From: Faecalibacterium sp. | GTDB taxonomy: Bacteria > Bacillota > Clostridia > Oscillospirales > Ruminococcaceae | Direction: 5' to 3' | NCBI GenBank assembly: GCA_020025825.1 | Contig: JAHHRL010000001.1 | Span: forward strand, 62,001-126,000 | DNA: 64,000 nucleotides | In this document: in pieces, positions 33,637 to 41,096 of the stretch | Position numbering within the stretch: the stretch's first letter is position 1 | Layout of the letters: each line of letters starts with the position of its first letter | Made by a program: the position numbers and the translations under genes | The notes under the pieces: model-generated | Database searches by the model: none | The model's input: the letters and a program-made list of their open reading frames with translations, nothing else | Told to the model about the DNA's origin: nothing

Positions 33637-33822
33637 ATGGCAGACAAGATGCTCAAGATCGAGCTGAAGAAGAGCCTGATCGGCCGTGGCGACAAGCACA
33701 TTGCTACCGCTCACAGCCTGGGCCTGAAGAAGCCGGGCGACGTTACTGTTCAGCCCGCTAACGATGCAACGCAGGGTAAGATCGCTAAGATCAGCTACCT
33801 GCTGAGCGTCACCGAAGCGTAA
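33637..33822 (+). CDS. rpmD: 50S ribosomal protein L30
   Basis: The 61-residue L30 has the fold-typical LKIELKKSLIG start and the LGLKKPGDVTVQPAND segment. It is the short bacterial form, peripheral on the 50S, and follows rpsE by 14 nt with an AAGGAGG ribosome site. Confidence 0.96.
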   Translation: MADKMLKIELKKSLIGRGDKHIATAHSLGLKKPGDVTVQPANDATQGKIAKISYLLSVTEA

Positions 33823-33840
33823 CAACAGGGAGGTAGCGCA

Positions 33841-34281
33841 ATGAAACTGCATGAACTGCACGCTGTTCCCGGTGCTAACAAGGCTGTGACCCGCAAGGGC
33901 CGCGGCAACGGCTCCGGCAATGGCAAGACTGCCGGCTACGGCAGCAAGGGCCAGAAGGCCCGCTCTGGTGTGAAGAAGGCCGGCTTTGAAGGCGGCCAGA
34001 TGCCCCTGCAGCGCCGCTTGCCCAAGTTTGGCTTTAAGAACATTTTTGCCACCCAGTATGCTATCGTTAAGATCAGCGACTTGGAAGAGCGTTTCAATGC
34101 TGGCGACGTCGTCGACACTGAAGCTCTGAAGGCAAAGGGTCTGGTTAAGAAGACCCTGGACGGTGTTAAGGTCCTGGGCAACGGCGAGCTGACCAAAGCT
34201 CTGACCGTTAAGGCCGCAGCCTACTCCGCTTCTGCTAAGGAAAAGATCGAAAAGGCAGGCGGAAAGGCTGAGGTGATGTAA
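33841..34281 (+). CDS. rplO: 50S ribosomal protein L15
   Basis: The 146-residue L15 is a late assembly protein with a basic, glycine-rich N-terminal extension (RKGRGNGSGNGKTAGYGSKGQKAR) and the GGQMPLQRRLPKFGF block. Its stop is one base before the secY start. Confidence 0.98.
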   Translation: MKLHELHAVPGANKAVTRKGRGNGSGNGKTAGYGSKGQKARSGVKKAGFEGGQMPLQRRLPKFGFKNIFATQYAIVKISDLEERFNAGDVVDTEALKAKGLVKKTLDGVKVLGNGELTKALTVKAAAYSASAKEKIEKAGGKAEVM

Positions 34282-34282
34282 G

Positions 34283-35578
34283 GTGTTTGAAACATTCCGA
34301 AATGCTTGGAAGATTCCCGAACTGAAAAAGCGTATGCTGTTTACGCTACTCATCCTGGTGATCTACCGACTGGGCTGTGCCGTGCCGGTGCCGTTTGTTA
34401 ACGGCGCCGCTCTGGAGACTATGTTCTCCAGCGGCAACATGCTGGGCTATCTGAATATGATGTCCGGTGGCGCTTTGTCTCAGTGCACGCTTTTCGCTTT
34501 GGGTGTCATTCCTTACATCAACGCATCGATTATTATTCAGCTGTTGACCGTGGCAATTCCTTATCTGGAAAATCTGGCTAAGGAACCCAATGGTCAGGCT
34601 AAATTGCAGCAGATCACTCGTTATGCTGGTGCGGCTTTCGCAGTTGTGATGTCCACTGGTTACTACTTTGTTCTGCGTGCAAAGGGCGCGCTGGCTTATA
34701 CCCAGGGCGGTGCAGCTTGGTTTACTGCATTTGTTATCATCCTGGCCTTTACAGCTGGTGCACAGCTGATCACTTGGTGCGGTGAGCAGATTGATGATAA
34801 GGGCATCGGCAACGGTGTTTCCTTGCTGATTTTTGCATCCATCGTTTCCAACTGGTCTGGCCTGTACACCACTGTTGCTGGCCTGCTGGTGGAAGCAAAG
34901 AACGGTAAGCCGTTCCTGTACGCTGTATTGCCCCTGCTGGTTGTTTTGGCAATTGTCGCAATCGTGTTTATCGTGATTTTGACAAATGCTGAGCGTCGTC
35001 TGACGGTTATGTACGCAAAGCGTGTCGTTGGTCGTAAGATGATGGGTGGCCAGAGCAGCTATATTCCGTTGAAGATCAACATGAGTGGTGTTATGCCGGT
35101 TATCTTCGCATCTGCAATTTTGTCTGTTCCTGGCATGATTGCTAGCTTTGTGAACGTATCCCCCGCAAATCACCCCTTCTGGTATGCATTCCTGCATGCA
35201 TTCGACTACAACAGACTGATTTACATCGTTCTGTATGTGTTGTTGATCATCGGATTCAACTATTTCTATGTTGCAATCCAGTACAACCCCATTGAAATCG
35301 CAAACAATCTGCGCCAGAACAATGGTACCATTCCCGGTATCCGTCCCGGCAAGCCGACCAGCGATTTCATCGCAAAGACCCTGAGCAAGATTACCCTGAT
35401 TGGTGCAATCTTCCTGGCCATCGTTGCTATCACTCCTATCGTGCTTGGCAACCTGACCGGTGTGGCAATCCAGTTGGGTGGTACCAGCCTGCTGATTGTT
35501 GTTGGCGTGGCTCTGGACACTACCCGCAGCATGGACAGCTATATGACCATGCGCAGCCACAAGGGCTTCTTGGGTTAA
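34283..35578 (+). CDS. secY: Protein translocase subunit SecY
   Basis: The 431-residue protein is the ten-helix channel of the Sec translocase. Cytoplasmic loops show the typical RR-TVMYAKRVVG and RQNNGTIPGIRPGKPT segments, and plug and lateral-gate regions are of normal length. The start is GTG, placed one base after the rplO stop, with GAGGTGAT as ribosome site inside rplO, so it is translationally coupled. It exports the Sec lipoproteins also found in this window. Confidence 0.98.
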   Translation: MFETFRNAWKIPELKKRMLFTLLILVIYRLGCAVPVPFVNGAALETMFSSGNMLGYLNMMSGGALSQCTLFALGVIPYINASIIIQLLTVAIPYLENLAKEPNGQAKLQQITRYAGAAFAVVMSTGYYFVLRAKGALAYTQGGAAWFTAFVIILAFTAGAQLITWCGEQIDDKGIGNGVSLLIFASIVSNWSGLYTTVAGLLVEAKNGKPFLYAVLPLLVVLAIVAIVFIVILTNAERRLTVMYAKRVVGRKMMGGQSSYIPLKINMSGVMPVIFASAILSVPGMIASFVNVSPANHPFWYAFLHAFDYNRLIYIVLYVLLIIGFNYFYVAIQYNPIEIANNLRQNNGTIPGIRPGKPTSDFIAKTLSKITLIGAIFLAIVAITPIVLGNLTGVAIQLGGTSLLIVVGVALDTTRSMDSYMTMRSHKGFLG

Positions 35579-35623
35579 GAAGCATAAGAAGTTTTCAATC
35601 ATGGAAAGGGGACACATTATACC

Positions 35624-36262
35624 ATGAATCTGATTCTGTTAGGCGCACCGGGCGCCGGAAAAGGCACTCAGGCAGAGATTATCAGCAAAACCTGCAATAT
35701 CCCTGCTATTAGTACCGGAAATATCCTGCGTGCGGCCATCAAGGAGAATACCGAGATGGGACAGAAAGCAAAAGGCTTTATGGATGCCGGTCAGCTGGTC
35801 CCCGACGAAGTCATCATTGGAATTGTCAAGGAGCGTTTAGCTGCTCCCGATTGCGCAAATGGTTTCATCCTGGACGGCGTGCCTCGCACGATCGCTCAGG
35901 CTGAAGCTATTGAGCGTATGGGCATCCGCATCGATAAGGTTGTGGAGCTGGCAGTAGAAGATGATGTTATCACCAAACGTATGGGCGGTCGCCGGGTCTG
36001 TGAGGCCTGCGGCGCCAGCTACCACGTAGTCAACAAGCCCAGCAAGGTCGAAGACATCTGCGATGTCTGCGGCGGCAAACTGGTTATTCGTAAGGATGAC
36101 CAGCCCGAAACTGTGCTGGACCGCTTGAAGGCTTACCATGAGCAGACAGAACCGTTGGTTGCCTTCTATAAGGAGCGCGGCAAGCTGGCTGTAGTGGAAA
36201 ATCAACCTACGATTGAGGCTACGACCGCTAAGGTTATGGAAGCATTAAACGTGGAGGCATAA
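35624..36262 (+). CDS. adk: Adenylate kinase, zinc-binding long form
   Basis: The 212-residue enzyme converts ATP plus AMP to two ADP. The P loop is GAPGAGKGTQ, the AMP site includes STGNILRAA, and the LID has four cysteines (CEAC...CDVC) forming the structural zinc site common in Gram-positive bacteria. It lies between secY and map as in most Firmicutes. Confidence 0.98.
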   Translation: MNLILLGAPGAGKGTQAEIISKTCNIPAISTGNILRAAIKENTEMGQKAKGFMDAGQLVPDEVIIGIVKERLAAPDCANGFILDGVPRTIAQAEAIERMGIRIDKVVELAVEDDVITKRMGGRRVCEACGASYHVVNKPSKVEDICDVCGGKLVIRKDDQPETVLDRLKAYHEQTEPLVAFYKERGKLAVVENQPTIEATTAKVMEALNVEA

Positions 36263-36263
36263 G

Positions 36264-37037
36264 GTGATTCAAATCAAAACAGCCAAAGAGCTTGAGGGTA
36301 TGCGTCGTGCCTGTGCAATCAGCGCAGCTGCCCTTAAGTACGGCGGCGAGCATATCGAAGCCGGCATGACTACTGCCGAGCTCGATAAGCTCATTTATGA
36401 TTTTATCGTCAAGCACGGCGCAAAGCCGAACTTCAAAGGTTTGTATGGATTCCCCGGCACGGCATGCATTAGCTTGAATGACACTGTTATTCATGGCTTG
36501 CCCAGCAGAAGCATCCAAATCAGACCCGGCGATATTATCAGTATCGACACTGGCGCAAAAGTCAATGGCTTTAATGGCGACAATGCATGCACCTTTGCGT
36601 GCGGTAAAGTTGACATTGAGGCACAGCGTTTGATGGATGTAACCAAACATGCATTGCATTTGGGCATCGAGCAGGCGCAGGTTGGTAATCGTACTGGCGA
36701 TATTGGCCATGCGGTACAAGCCTATTGCGAAGAAAACGGTTTTTCCGTTGTTCGTGAGTTTGTTGGCCATGGCGTAGGCAAGGAGCTGCATGAAGACCCC
36801 GAAATTCCGAATTTCGGCAATCCGGGTCGTGGCCCTCGCTTAGTAAGTGGCATGACGATTGCAATAGAGCCGATGATTTGCGAAAAGGACCGCAAAGTGA
36901 AAACTTTGTCCGACGGTTGGACGGTCAAGACCCGTGATGGCGGCCTGGCTGCTCATTTTGAGCACACGGTTGCTATTTTACCGGGCGGCCCCGAGATTCT
37001 TACCATCGGTTGGGAAGACCCCGGATTTACGCTGTAA
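36264..37037 (+). CDS. map: Methionine aminopeptidase, type I
   Basis: The 257-residue metalloenzyme removes the initiator Met from nascent chains. The pita-bread fold metal ligands are visible: Asp residues in SIDTGAKVNGFNGDNA, His in GHGVGKELHEDP, Glu in IEPM and Glu in FEHTVA. It starts with GTG one base after the adk stop. The KOW-domain protein gene often found between map and infA in Firmicutes is absent; a terminator and a new promoter occur there instead. Confidence 0.97.
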   Translation: MIQIKTAKELEGMRRACAISAAALKYGGEHIEAGMTTAELDKLIYDFIVKHGAKPNFKGLYGFPGTACISLNDTVIHGLPSRSIQIRPGDIISIDTGAKVNGFNGDNACTFACGKVDIEAQRLMDVTKHALHLGIEQAQVGNRTGDIGHAVQAYCEENGFSVVREFVGHGVGKELHEDPEIPNFGNPGRGPRLVSGMTIAIEPMICEKDRKVKTLSDGWTVKTRDGGLAAHFEHTVAILPGGPEILTIGWEDPGFTL

Positions 37038-37040
37038 AAG

Positions 37041-37074
37041 AAATTTCCGCCTGAAAAGGCGGAAATTTTTTACC
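37041..37074 (+). terminator. Terminator between map and infA
   Basis: AAATTTCCGCC / GGCGGAAATTT form an 11-bp stem with a 6-nt loop, then Ts. It separates the S10-spc-secY-adk-map transcript from the infA-alpha transcript, at least in part. Confidence 0.85.
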
Positions 37075-37177
37075 GCGGGGGCCTCGATCAGTACGCTTGT
37101 TCCGATATACCACGGCAAACGGTTGGAAAAGCCAGGCTGGTCCGAAGAATTTTTGCAGTAAATCGCAAAAAAAGTCC

Positions 37178-37206
37178 TTGCAAAGTAAGACAAATCGGAG
37201 TATAAT
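37178..37206 (+). promoter_or_regulatory. Promoter of the infA-rpmJ-alpha operon
   Basis: TTGCAA (37178-37183) and a perfect TATAAT (37201-37206) are spaced by 17 nt. The region 37075-37177 before it shows nothing recognisable. Confidence 0.88.
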
Positions 37207-37212
37207 ATATAA

Positions 37213-37366
37213 TCGCCGTGGTAAACCAGATGTTTTCTGAGTCCGGGGGGATACTATGCCCTTTTGACTTTGGATTTTGTGCCAATAATCAGAAGATATG
37301 TGGTTTCCATTGCACCCGTCCGTTACGAAGACAAACTGAGCAGACCCACAAGAGGAGGCAATTAGC
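37213..37366 (+). promoter_or_regulatory. Leader RNA of infA, about 154 nt
   Basis: The stretch from the predicted start to infA has no convincing gene. GTGGTAAACCAG near the 5' end is partly complementary to TGTGGTTTCCATTG near 37297, which suggests a long-range stem. The role is unknown; control by a downstream ribosomal protein such as S4 is a possibility only. Confidence 0.4.
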
Positions 37367-37618
37367 TTGTCTAAAGAAGACGTCATCGAAGTTGAAGGTG
37401 TTGTGCGTGAGGCAATGCCCAACGCTACCTTTAAGGTAGAGTTGTACAGCGAAGACAAGGAAACCGGTAAGCTGGTTCCCACTGGTCACGTTATCGCTGC
37501 TCACATCTCCGGTAAGCTGCGTACCAACTTTATCCGCATCCTGCCCGGAGATAAGGTCACGATGGAAATGTCGCCCTACGATATGACGAAGGGCCGCATT
37601 ACCTGGCGTTCTAAATAA
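37367..37618 (+). CDS. infA: Translation initiation factor IF-1 with an internal insertion
   Basis: This OB-fold protein binds the 30S A site during initiation. It is 83 residues long where IF-1 is normally about 72. The extra 11 residues (about 27-37, YSEDKETGKLV) fall after FKVEL, just before the HVIAAHISGK strand, so they lengthen one loop. The rest (DVIEVEG, NFIRILPGDKV, LSPYD-like SPYDMTKGRITWR) is canonical. The start is TTG behind AGAGGAGG, weaker than the ATG starts around it and possibly a way to limit IF-1. Confidence 0.95.
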   Translation: MSKEDVIEVEGVVREAMPNATFKVELYSEDKETGKLVPTGHVIAAHISGKLRTNFIRILPGDKVTMEMSPYDMTKGRITWRSK

Positions 37619-37657
37619 GTTAGAGCGTCCTGAGAACTATACAAGGAGGTTCACATC

Positions 37658-37771
37658 ATGAAGGTCAAGCCTTCCGTCAAACCCATCTGCGAGAAATGCA
37701 AAGTCATTCGCCGCAAAGGCCGCGTGATGGTCATCTGCCAGAACCCCAAGCACAAGCAGCGTCAGGGCTAA
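37658..37771 (+). CDS. rpmJ: 50S ribosomal protein L36, zinc-binding type
   Basis: The 37-residue protein has the zinc ligands Cys11, Cys14, Cys27 and His32 (CEKC...CQNPKH), the standard C+ form. The ATG is 8 nt after AAGGAGG. An 83-nt gap with GC-rich complementary segments separates it from rpsM. Confidence 0.97.
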   Translation: MKVKPSVKPICEKCKVIRRKGRVMVICQNPKHKQRQG

Positions 37772-37854
37772 TTACCGGCGCCTGGGGACCAAGTACGTAG
37801 AATCCCGGCGTAGGTCCCGACACTGACATGGGATGAATTTGGAGGAAAACCACT

Positions 37855-38226
37855 ATGGCACGTATTGCCGGCGTTGACCTGCCCCGCGAAAAGCGCGTGG
37901 AGATTGGTCTCACCTACATCTACGGTATCGGCGTTACTACTTCCAAGAAGATTCTGGAAGCCACCGGTATCAATCCTGACACCCGCGTCAAGGATCTGAC
38001 CAACGACGAAGAGTCTAAGATCCGTGACTACATCGATCAGGCTGGTATCCTGGTTGAGGGTGACCTGCGTCGTAACGTCGCACTGGACATCAAGCGTTTG
38101 GTTGAAATCCAGGCTTACCGCGGCGTGCGCCATCGCAAGAATCTGCCTTGCCGTGGCCAGCGCACCAAGACCAATGCTCGTACCTGCAAGGGTCCCAAGC
38201 GCACGGTCGCAAATAAGAAGAAGTAA
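37855..38226 (+). CDS. rpsM: 30S ribosomal protein S13
   Basis: The 123-residue S13 contacts the P-site tRNA and forms bridges to the 50S. It shows ARIAGVDLPREKRVEIGLTYIYGIG and the C-terminal RGQRTKTNARTCKGPKRTV tail. Confidence 0.98.
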   Translation: MARIAGVDLPREKRVEIGLTYIYGIGVTTSKKILEATGINPDTRVKDLTNDEESKIRDYIDQAGILVEGDLRRNVALDIKRLVEIQAYRGVRHRKNLPCRGQRTKTNARTCKGPKRTVANKKK

Positions 38227-38241
38227 GGAGGATTACGCGTA

Positions 38242-38643
38242 ATGGCTAACGTTAAGAATACCAAGGGCGTCTCCCGCAAGAAGCGCGAGCGCAAGAATAT
38301 TGTTGCCGGCCAGGCTCACATTCAGGCTACGTTCAACAACACTGTTGTTACTATCACCGATATGCAGGGCAACGCGGTATCCTGGTCCAGCTGCGGCGCA
38401 CTGAACTTCCGCGGCAACCGCAAGAGCACCCCGTTTGCAGCTCAGAGCACTGCTGAGACTGCTGCTAAGGCTGCAATCGAGCACGGCATGAAGACCGTCG
38501 AAGTTTACGTGAAGGGCCCCGGCAACGGCCGTGAGAGCGCTATCCGCGCTCTGCAGGCTACCGGTCTGGAAGTGACCCTGATCAAGGACGTCACCCCCGT
38601 TCCTCACAACGGCTGCCGTCCCCCGAAGCGTCGTCGTGTCTGA
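38242..38643 (+). CDS. rpsK: 30S ribosomal protein S11
   Basis: The 133-residue S11 lies on the 30S platform near the mRNA exit. AHIQATFNNTVVTITD and the C-terminal DVTPVPHNGCRPPKRRRV are canonical. Confidence 0.98.
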   Translation: MANVKNTKGVSRKKRERKNIVAGQAHIQATFNNTVVTITDMQGNAVSWSSCGALNFRGNRKSTPFAAQSTAETAAKAAIEHGMKTVEVYVKGPGNGRESAIRALQATGLEVTLIKDVTPVPHNGCRPPKRRRV

Positions 38644-38663
38644 TTGAAGGAGGAAATTGAATT

Positions 38664-39269
38664 ATGGCTAAGAACAATCAGCCTATTGCAAAGCGCTGCA
38701 AGGCTCTGGGCATTTCTCCTGCAGTCATGGGCTATGCCAAGAAGAACACCACTCGCAACTCCAACACCAACAACTTCCGCAAGAAGAAGTCTGAGTACGC
38801 AACTCAGCTGCAGGAAAAGCAGAAGCTGAAGTTCATCTACGGTGTTCTGGAGAAGCAGTTTGCTAACTACTTCGACGAAGCAGCTCGTCGCCCCGGCCAG
38901 ACCGGTGAGAACCTGCTGCAGATGCTGGAGTGCCGTCTGGACAACGTTGTGTTCCGTCTGGGCTTCGCATCTACCCGTCGTGACGCTCGCCAGCTGGTGA
39001 GCCACGCACACTTCACCGTTAACGGCAAGAAGGTCAACATCCCCTCTTACCTGGTGAAGGCTGGCGACGTGATTGAGGTTTGCGAGAGCAGCCGCTCTTC
39101 CGTCAAGTTCAGCAAGCTGACCGGTGCTGACGCTCCCATCGTGGCTCTGCCCGCATGGTTGAGCCGTGAGCAGGGCGTCCTGAAGGGCGTTGTCACCAAG
39201 CTGCCCGAGCGTAGCGATGTTGACTTCGAGGTTCAGGAACACCTGATCGTCGAGTTGTACTCCAAGTAA
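38664..39269 (+). CDS. rpsD: 30S ribosomal protein S4, cysteine-free type
   Basis: The 201-residue S4 starts 16S assembly and forms part of the mRNA entry site. KQKLKFIYGVLEKQF and the S4 RNA-binding domain (RLDNVVFRLGFASTRRDARQLVSHAHFTVNG) are present. The N-terminal zinc cysteines of the C+ form are absent; only one Cys remains near residue 12. In other bacteria S4 represses the alpha operon, and an attenuator-like hairpin lies between this gene and rpoA. Confidence 0.97.
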   Translation: MAKNNQPIAKRCKALGISPAVMGYAKKNTTRNSNTNNFRKKKSEYATQLQEKQKLKFIYGVLEKQFANYFDEAARRPGQTGENLLQMLECRLDNVVFRLGFASTRRDARQLVSHAHFTVNGKKVNIPSYLVKAGDVIEVCESSRSSVKFSKLTGADAPIVALPAWLSREQGVLKGVVTKLPERSDVDFEVQEHLIVELYSK

Positions 39270-39332
39270 TCCATTACAGGTTATGCGCCTGTGGTGCATT
39301 GCCTGGTTCTTAGACAGAAGAATGAAGATGGG

Positions 39333-39357
39333 CTGCGGCCCCTGGGCCGCAGTTTTA
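39333..39357 (+). terminator. Attenuator-like hairpin between rpsD and rpoA
   Basis: CTGCGGCC (39333-39340) and GGCCGCAG (39345-39352) form an 8-bp GC stem followed by TTTTA, 17 nt before the rpoA start. The shape is that of a weak terminator or attenuator. It may set the ratio of RNA polymerase alpha to ribosomal proteins. Confidence 0.5.
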
Positions 39358-39373
39358 CAAGGAGGGCATTGAT

Positions 39374-40330
39374 ATGATGGAGATTGAACGTCCCAAAATC
39401 GAAACGGTAAGCCTGTCTCCGGACGGCCGCTACGGCAAGTTTGTCGCAGAGCCTTTGGAACGTGGCTTTGGCATCACGTTGGGCAACAGCCTGCGCCGCG
39501 TGCTGCTTTCTTCTCTGCCCGGTGTGGCAGTCACCAGCGTCAAGATCGACGGTGTGGTTCACGAATTCTCTACCATTGAAGGCGTGAAGGAAGACGTTAC
39601 CGAAATCGTTTTGAACCTGAAGGGTATTGCTGCACAGCTGTACACCGATGGCCCCAAGACGGTTCGCATTGAAGCAGTCGGTCCGTGCGAAGTCACCGCC
39701 GGCAGCATCAAGCAGGGCGACGAAATCGAGATCCTGAACCCGGAGTGGCATATTGCTCAGCTGGGTGAGGGTGCCAAGCTTGTTATGGAGCTGACCTTTG
39801 ATAAGGGCCGCGGCTATGTCCCGGCAGAGCGCAACAAGCAGGCAATCGTTGAGAAAAACGATATCAATACGTTGCCCGTGGACAGCATCTATACCCCTGT
39901 GCTCAAGGTGAACTACAACGTGGAGAATACCCGTGTTGGTCAGATCACCGACTACGATAAACTGACCCTTGAGATTTGGACTGACGGTACGATCAGCGCA
40001 AAGGAGGCTGTAAGCCTGGCTGCGCGTGTTCTGACCGAGCACCTGAACTTGTTCGTCAACCTGTCTGAGCAGGTTGCTGGCGTGGATATCATGGTGGAAA
40101 AGCCGGACCAGGATAAGAGTAAGGCTCTGGAGATGACTATCGAAGAGCTGGATCTGAGCGTCCGTTCTTTCAACTGCCTGAAGCGTGCTGGTATCAACAC
40201 TGTTGAGGATCTGGTTAGCAAGAGCGAGGACGAGATGATGAAGGTCCGTAATCTCGGCCGTAAGAGCCTGGAAGAAGTCATTGCGAAGTTGGAATCGCTG
40301 GGCTTCAAACTGAGCCAGGACGATGACTGA
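39374..40330 (+). CDS. rpoA: DNA-directed RNA polymerase subunit alpha
   Basis: The 318-residue protein has the N-terminal dimerisation domain (GFGITLGNSLRRVLLSSLPG) and a C-terminal domain that binds UP elements and activators (VRNLGRKSLEEVIAKLESLGF). Two ATGs, 39374 and 39377, both fit the GGAGGG ribosome site. The position between rpsD and rplQ is conserved across bacteria. Confidence 0.98.
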   Translation: MMEIERPKIETVSLSPDGRYGKFVAEPLERGFGITLGNSLRRVLLSSLPGVAVTSVKIDGVVHEFSTIEGVKEDVTEIVLNLKGIAAQLYTDGPKTVRIEAVGPCEVTAGSIKQGDEIEILNPEWHIAQLGEGAKLVMELTFDKGRGYVPAERNKQAIVEKNDINTLPVDSIYTPVLKVNYNVENTRVGQITDYDKLTLEIWTDGTISAKEAVSLAARVLTEHLNLFVNLSEQVAGVDIMVEKPDQDKSKALEMTIEELDLSVRSFNCLKRAGINTVEDLVSKSEDEMMKVRNLGRKSLEEVIAKLESLGFKLSQDDD

Positions 40331-40355
40331 TTTATTATTAAAGGAGTGAAACGGG

Positions 40356-40697
40356 ATGCCCGGTACTAGAAAGCTCGGTCGCGCTAGCGACAGCCGCAAC
40401 GCTATGCTGCGCGCTATGGTGACCTACCTGTTGGAGAACGGCAAGATCGAAACCACCGTTCCCCGTGCCAAAGACGTTCGTTCTATGGCTGAAAAGATGA
40501 TCACCCTGGGTAAGAGCAGCGACCTGCACACCAAGCGTCAGGTTTACAGCTACATCACCAAGGAAGACGTTGCTAAGAAGCTGTTCGACGAGATCAGCCC
40601 CAAGTATGCTGACCGCAACGGTGGCTACACCCGCATCATTAAGATCGGTGTGCGCCGTGGTGACGCTGCTGAGATGGCAATCCTGGAGTTGGTCTAA
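40356..40697 (+). CDS. rplQ: 50S ribosomal protein L17
   Basis: The 113-residue L17 is near the tunnel exit. RKLGRASDSRNAMLRAMVTYLLENGKIETTVPRAKDVRS and the C-terminal RIIKIGVRRGDAAEMAILELV are canonical. It is the last gene of the cluster; the truA/ecf/rplM-rpsI genes that follow in many Firmicutes are not here. Confidence 0.98.
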   Translation: MPGTRKLGRASDSRNAMLRAMVTYLLENGKIETTVPRAKDVRSMAEKMITLGKSSDLHTKRQVYSYITKEDVAKKLFDEISPKYADRNGGYTRIIKIGVRRGDAAEMAILELV

Positions 40698-40730
40698 TTT
40701 ATTAGACGGCACCATAATGCTGTGATCATA

Positions 40731-40773
40731 GAAGCCCTTTGACACTTGCTCAGAGGGCTTCTTTTTTGTTTTT
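40731..40773 (+). terminator. Intrinsic terminator of the alpha operon
   Basis: A 12-bp stem (GAAGCCCTTTGA / TCAGAGGGCTTC, one wobble) with a 7-nt loop is followed by CTTTTTTGTTTTT. Confidence 0.95.
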
Positions 40774-40864
40774 AGGCAGGTAGGTATGCTATTAGGCAAA
40801 ACACTTGTTTTGTCTAAATTTACGAAAAAAGTAAGTGTTTTCTATTTACTTACGACGAAAAATA

Positions 40865-40873
40865 TGGTAATAT
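40865..40873 (+). promoter_or_regulatory. Extended -10 promoter of metK
   Basis: TGG-TAATAT fits an extended -10 box, with TTTACT about 18 nt upstream. An inverted repeat GTAAGT...ACTTAC (40831-40853) overlaps the -35 region. The transcript would start just before the SAM riboswitch. Confidence 0.5.
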
Positions 40874-40896
40874 ACCTACTGCAAACAGAATAGCAA

Positions 40897-40992
40897 CTTA
40901 TCAAGAGCGGCAGAGGGGACAGGCCCTGTGAAGCCCGACAACCTGCATGAAAAATGTAAGGTGCCAAATCCTGCGGGAAACCGAAAGATAAG
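40897..40992 (+). promoter_or_regulatory. SAM-I (S-box) riboswitch
   Basis: P1 is CTTATC (40897-40902) with GATAAG (40987-40992). Inside are the hallmark S-box elements: AAGAGCGGCAGAGGGAC-like P2 strand, CCCTGTGAAGCCCG, CAACCTGC with AAGGTGCCAAATCCTGC, and GAAA before P1 closes. SAM binding stabilises P1 and lets the downstream terminator form, lowering metK expression when SAM is plentiful. Confidence 0.96.
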
Positions 40993-40998
40993 AGTGAT

Positions 40999-41030
40999 GC
41001 GCTCAGGCTTTCGGCCTGAGCGCTTTTATT
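40999..41030 (+). terminator. Riboswitch-controlled terminator before metK
   Basis: GCGCTCAGGC / GCCTGAGCGC form a 10-bp stem with a 5-nt loop followed by TTTTATT, 6 nt after the aptamer. It is the expression platform of the SAM-I element. Confidence 0.95.
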
Positions 41031-41096
41031 ATCCTCAAAAAAGACAGTTGCCTTTCTGTACAACACCTGTTTTGTAGTATGAAAAGGAGAACGATT

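Noticed and set aside
34346..35617. 423-codon minus-strand frame opposite secY
   Set aside because: Shadow of secY; composition is rich in His, Gln and Cys, typical of antisense translation.
37218..37439. 73-codon plus-strand frame starting in the infA leader
   Set aside because: It overlaps the infA start in another frame, lacks a good ribosome site and reads as random sequence.
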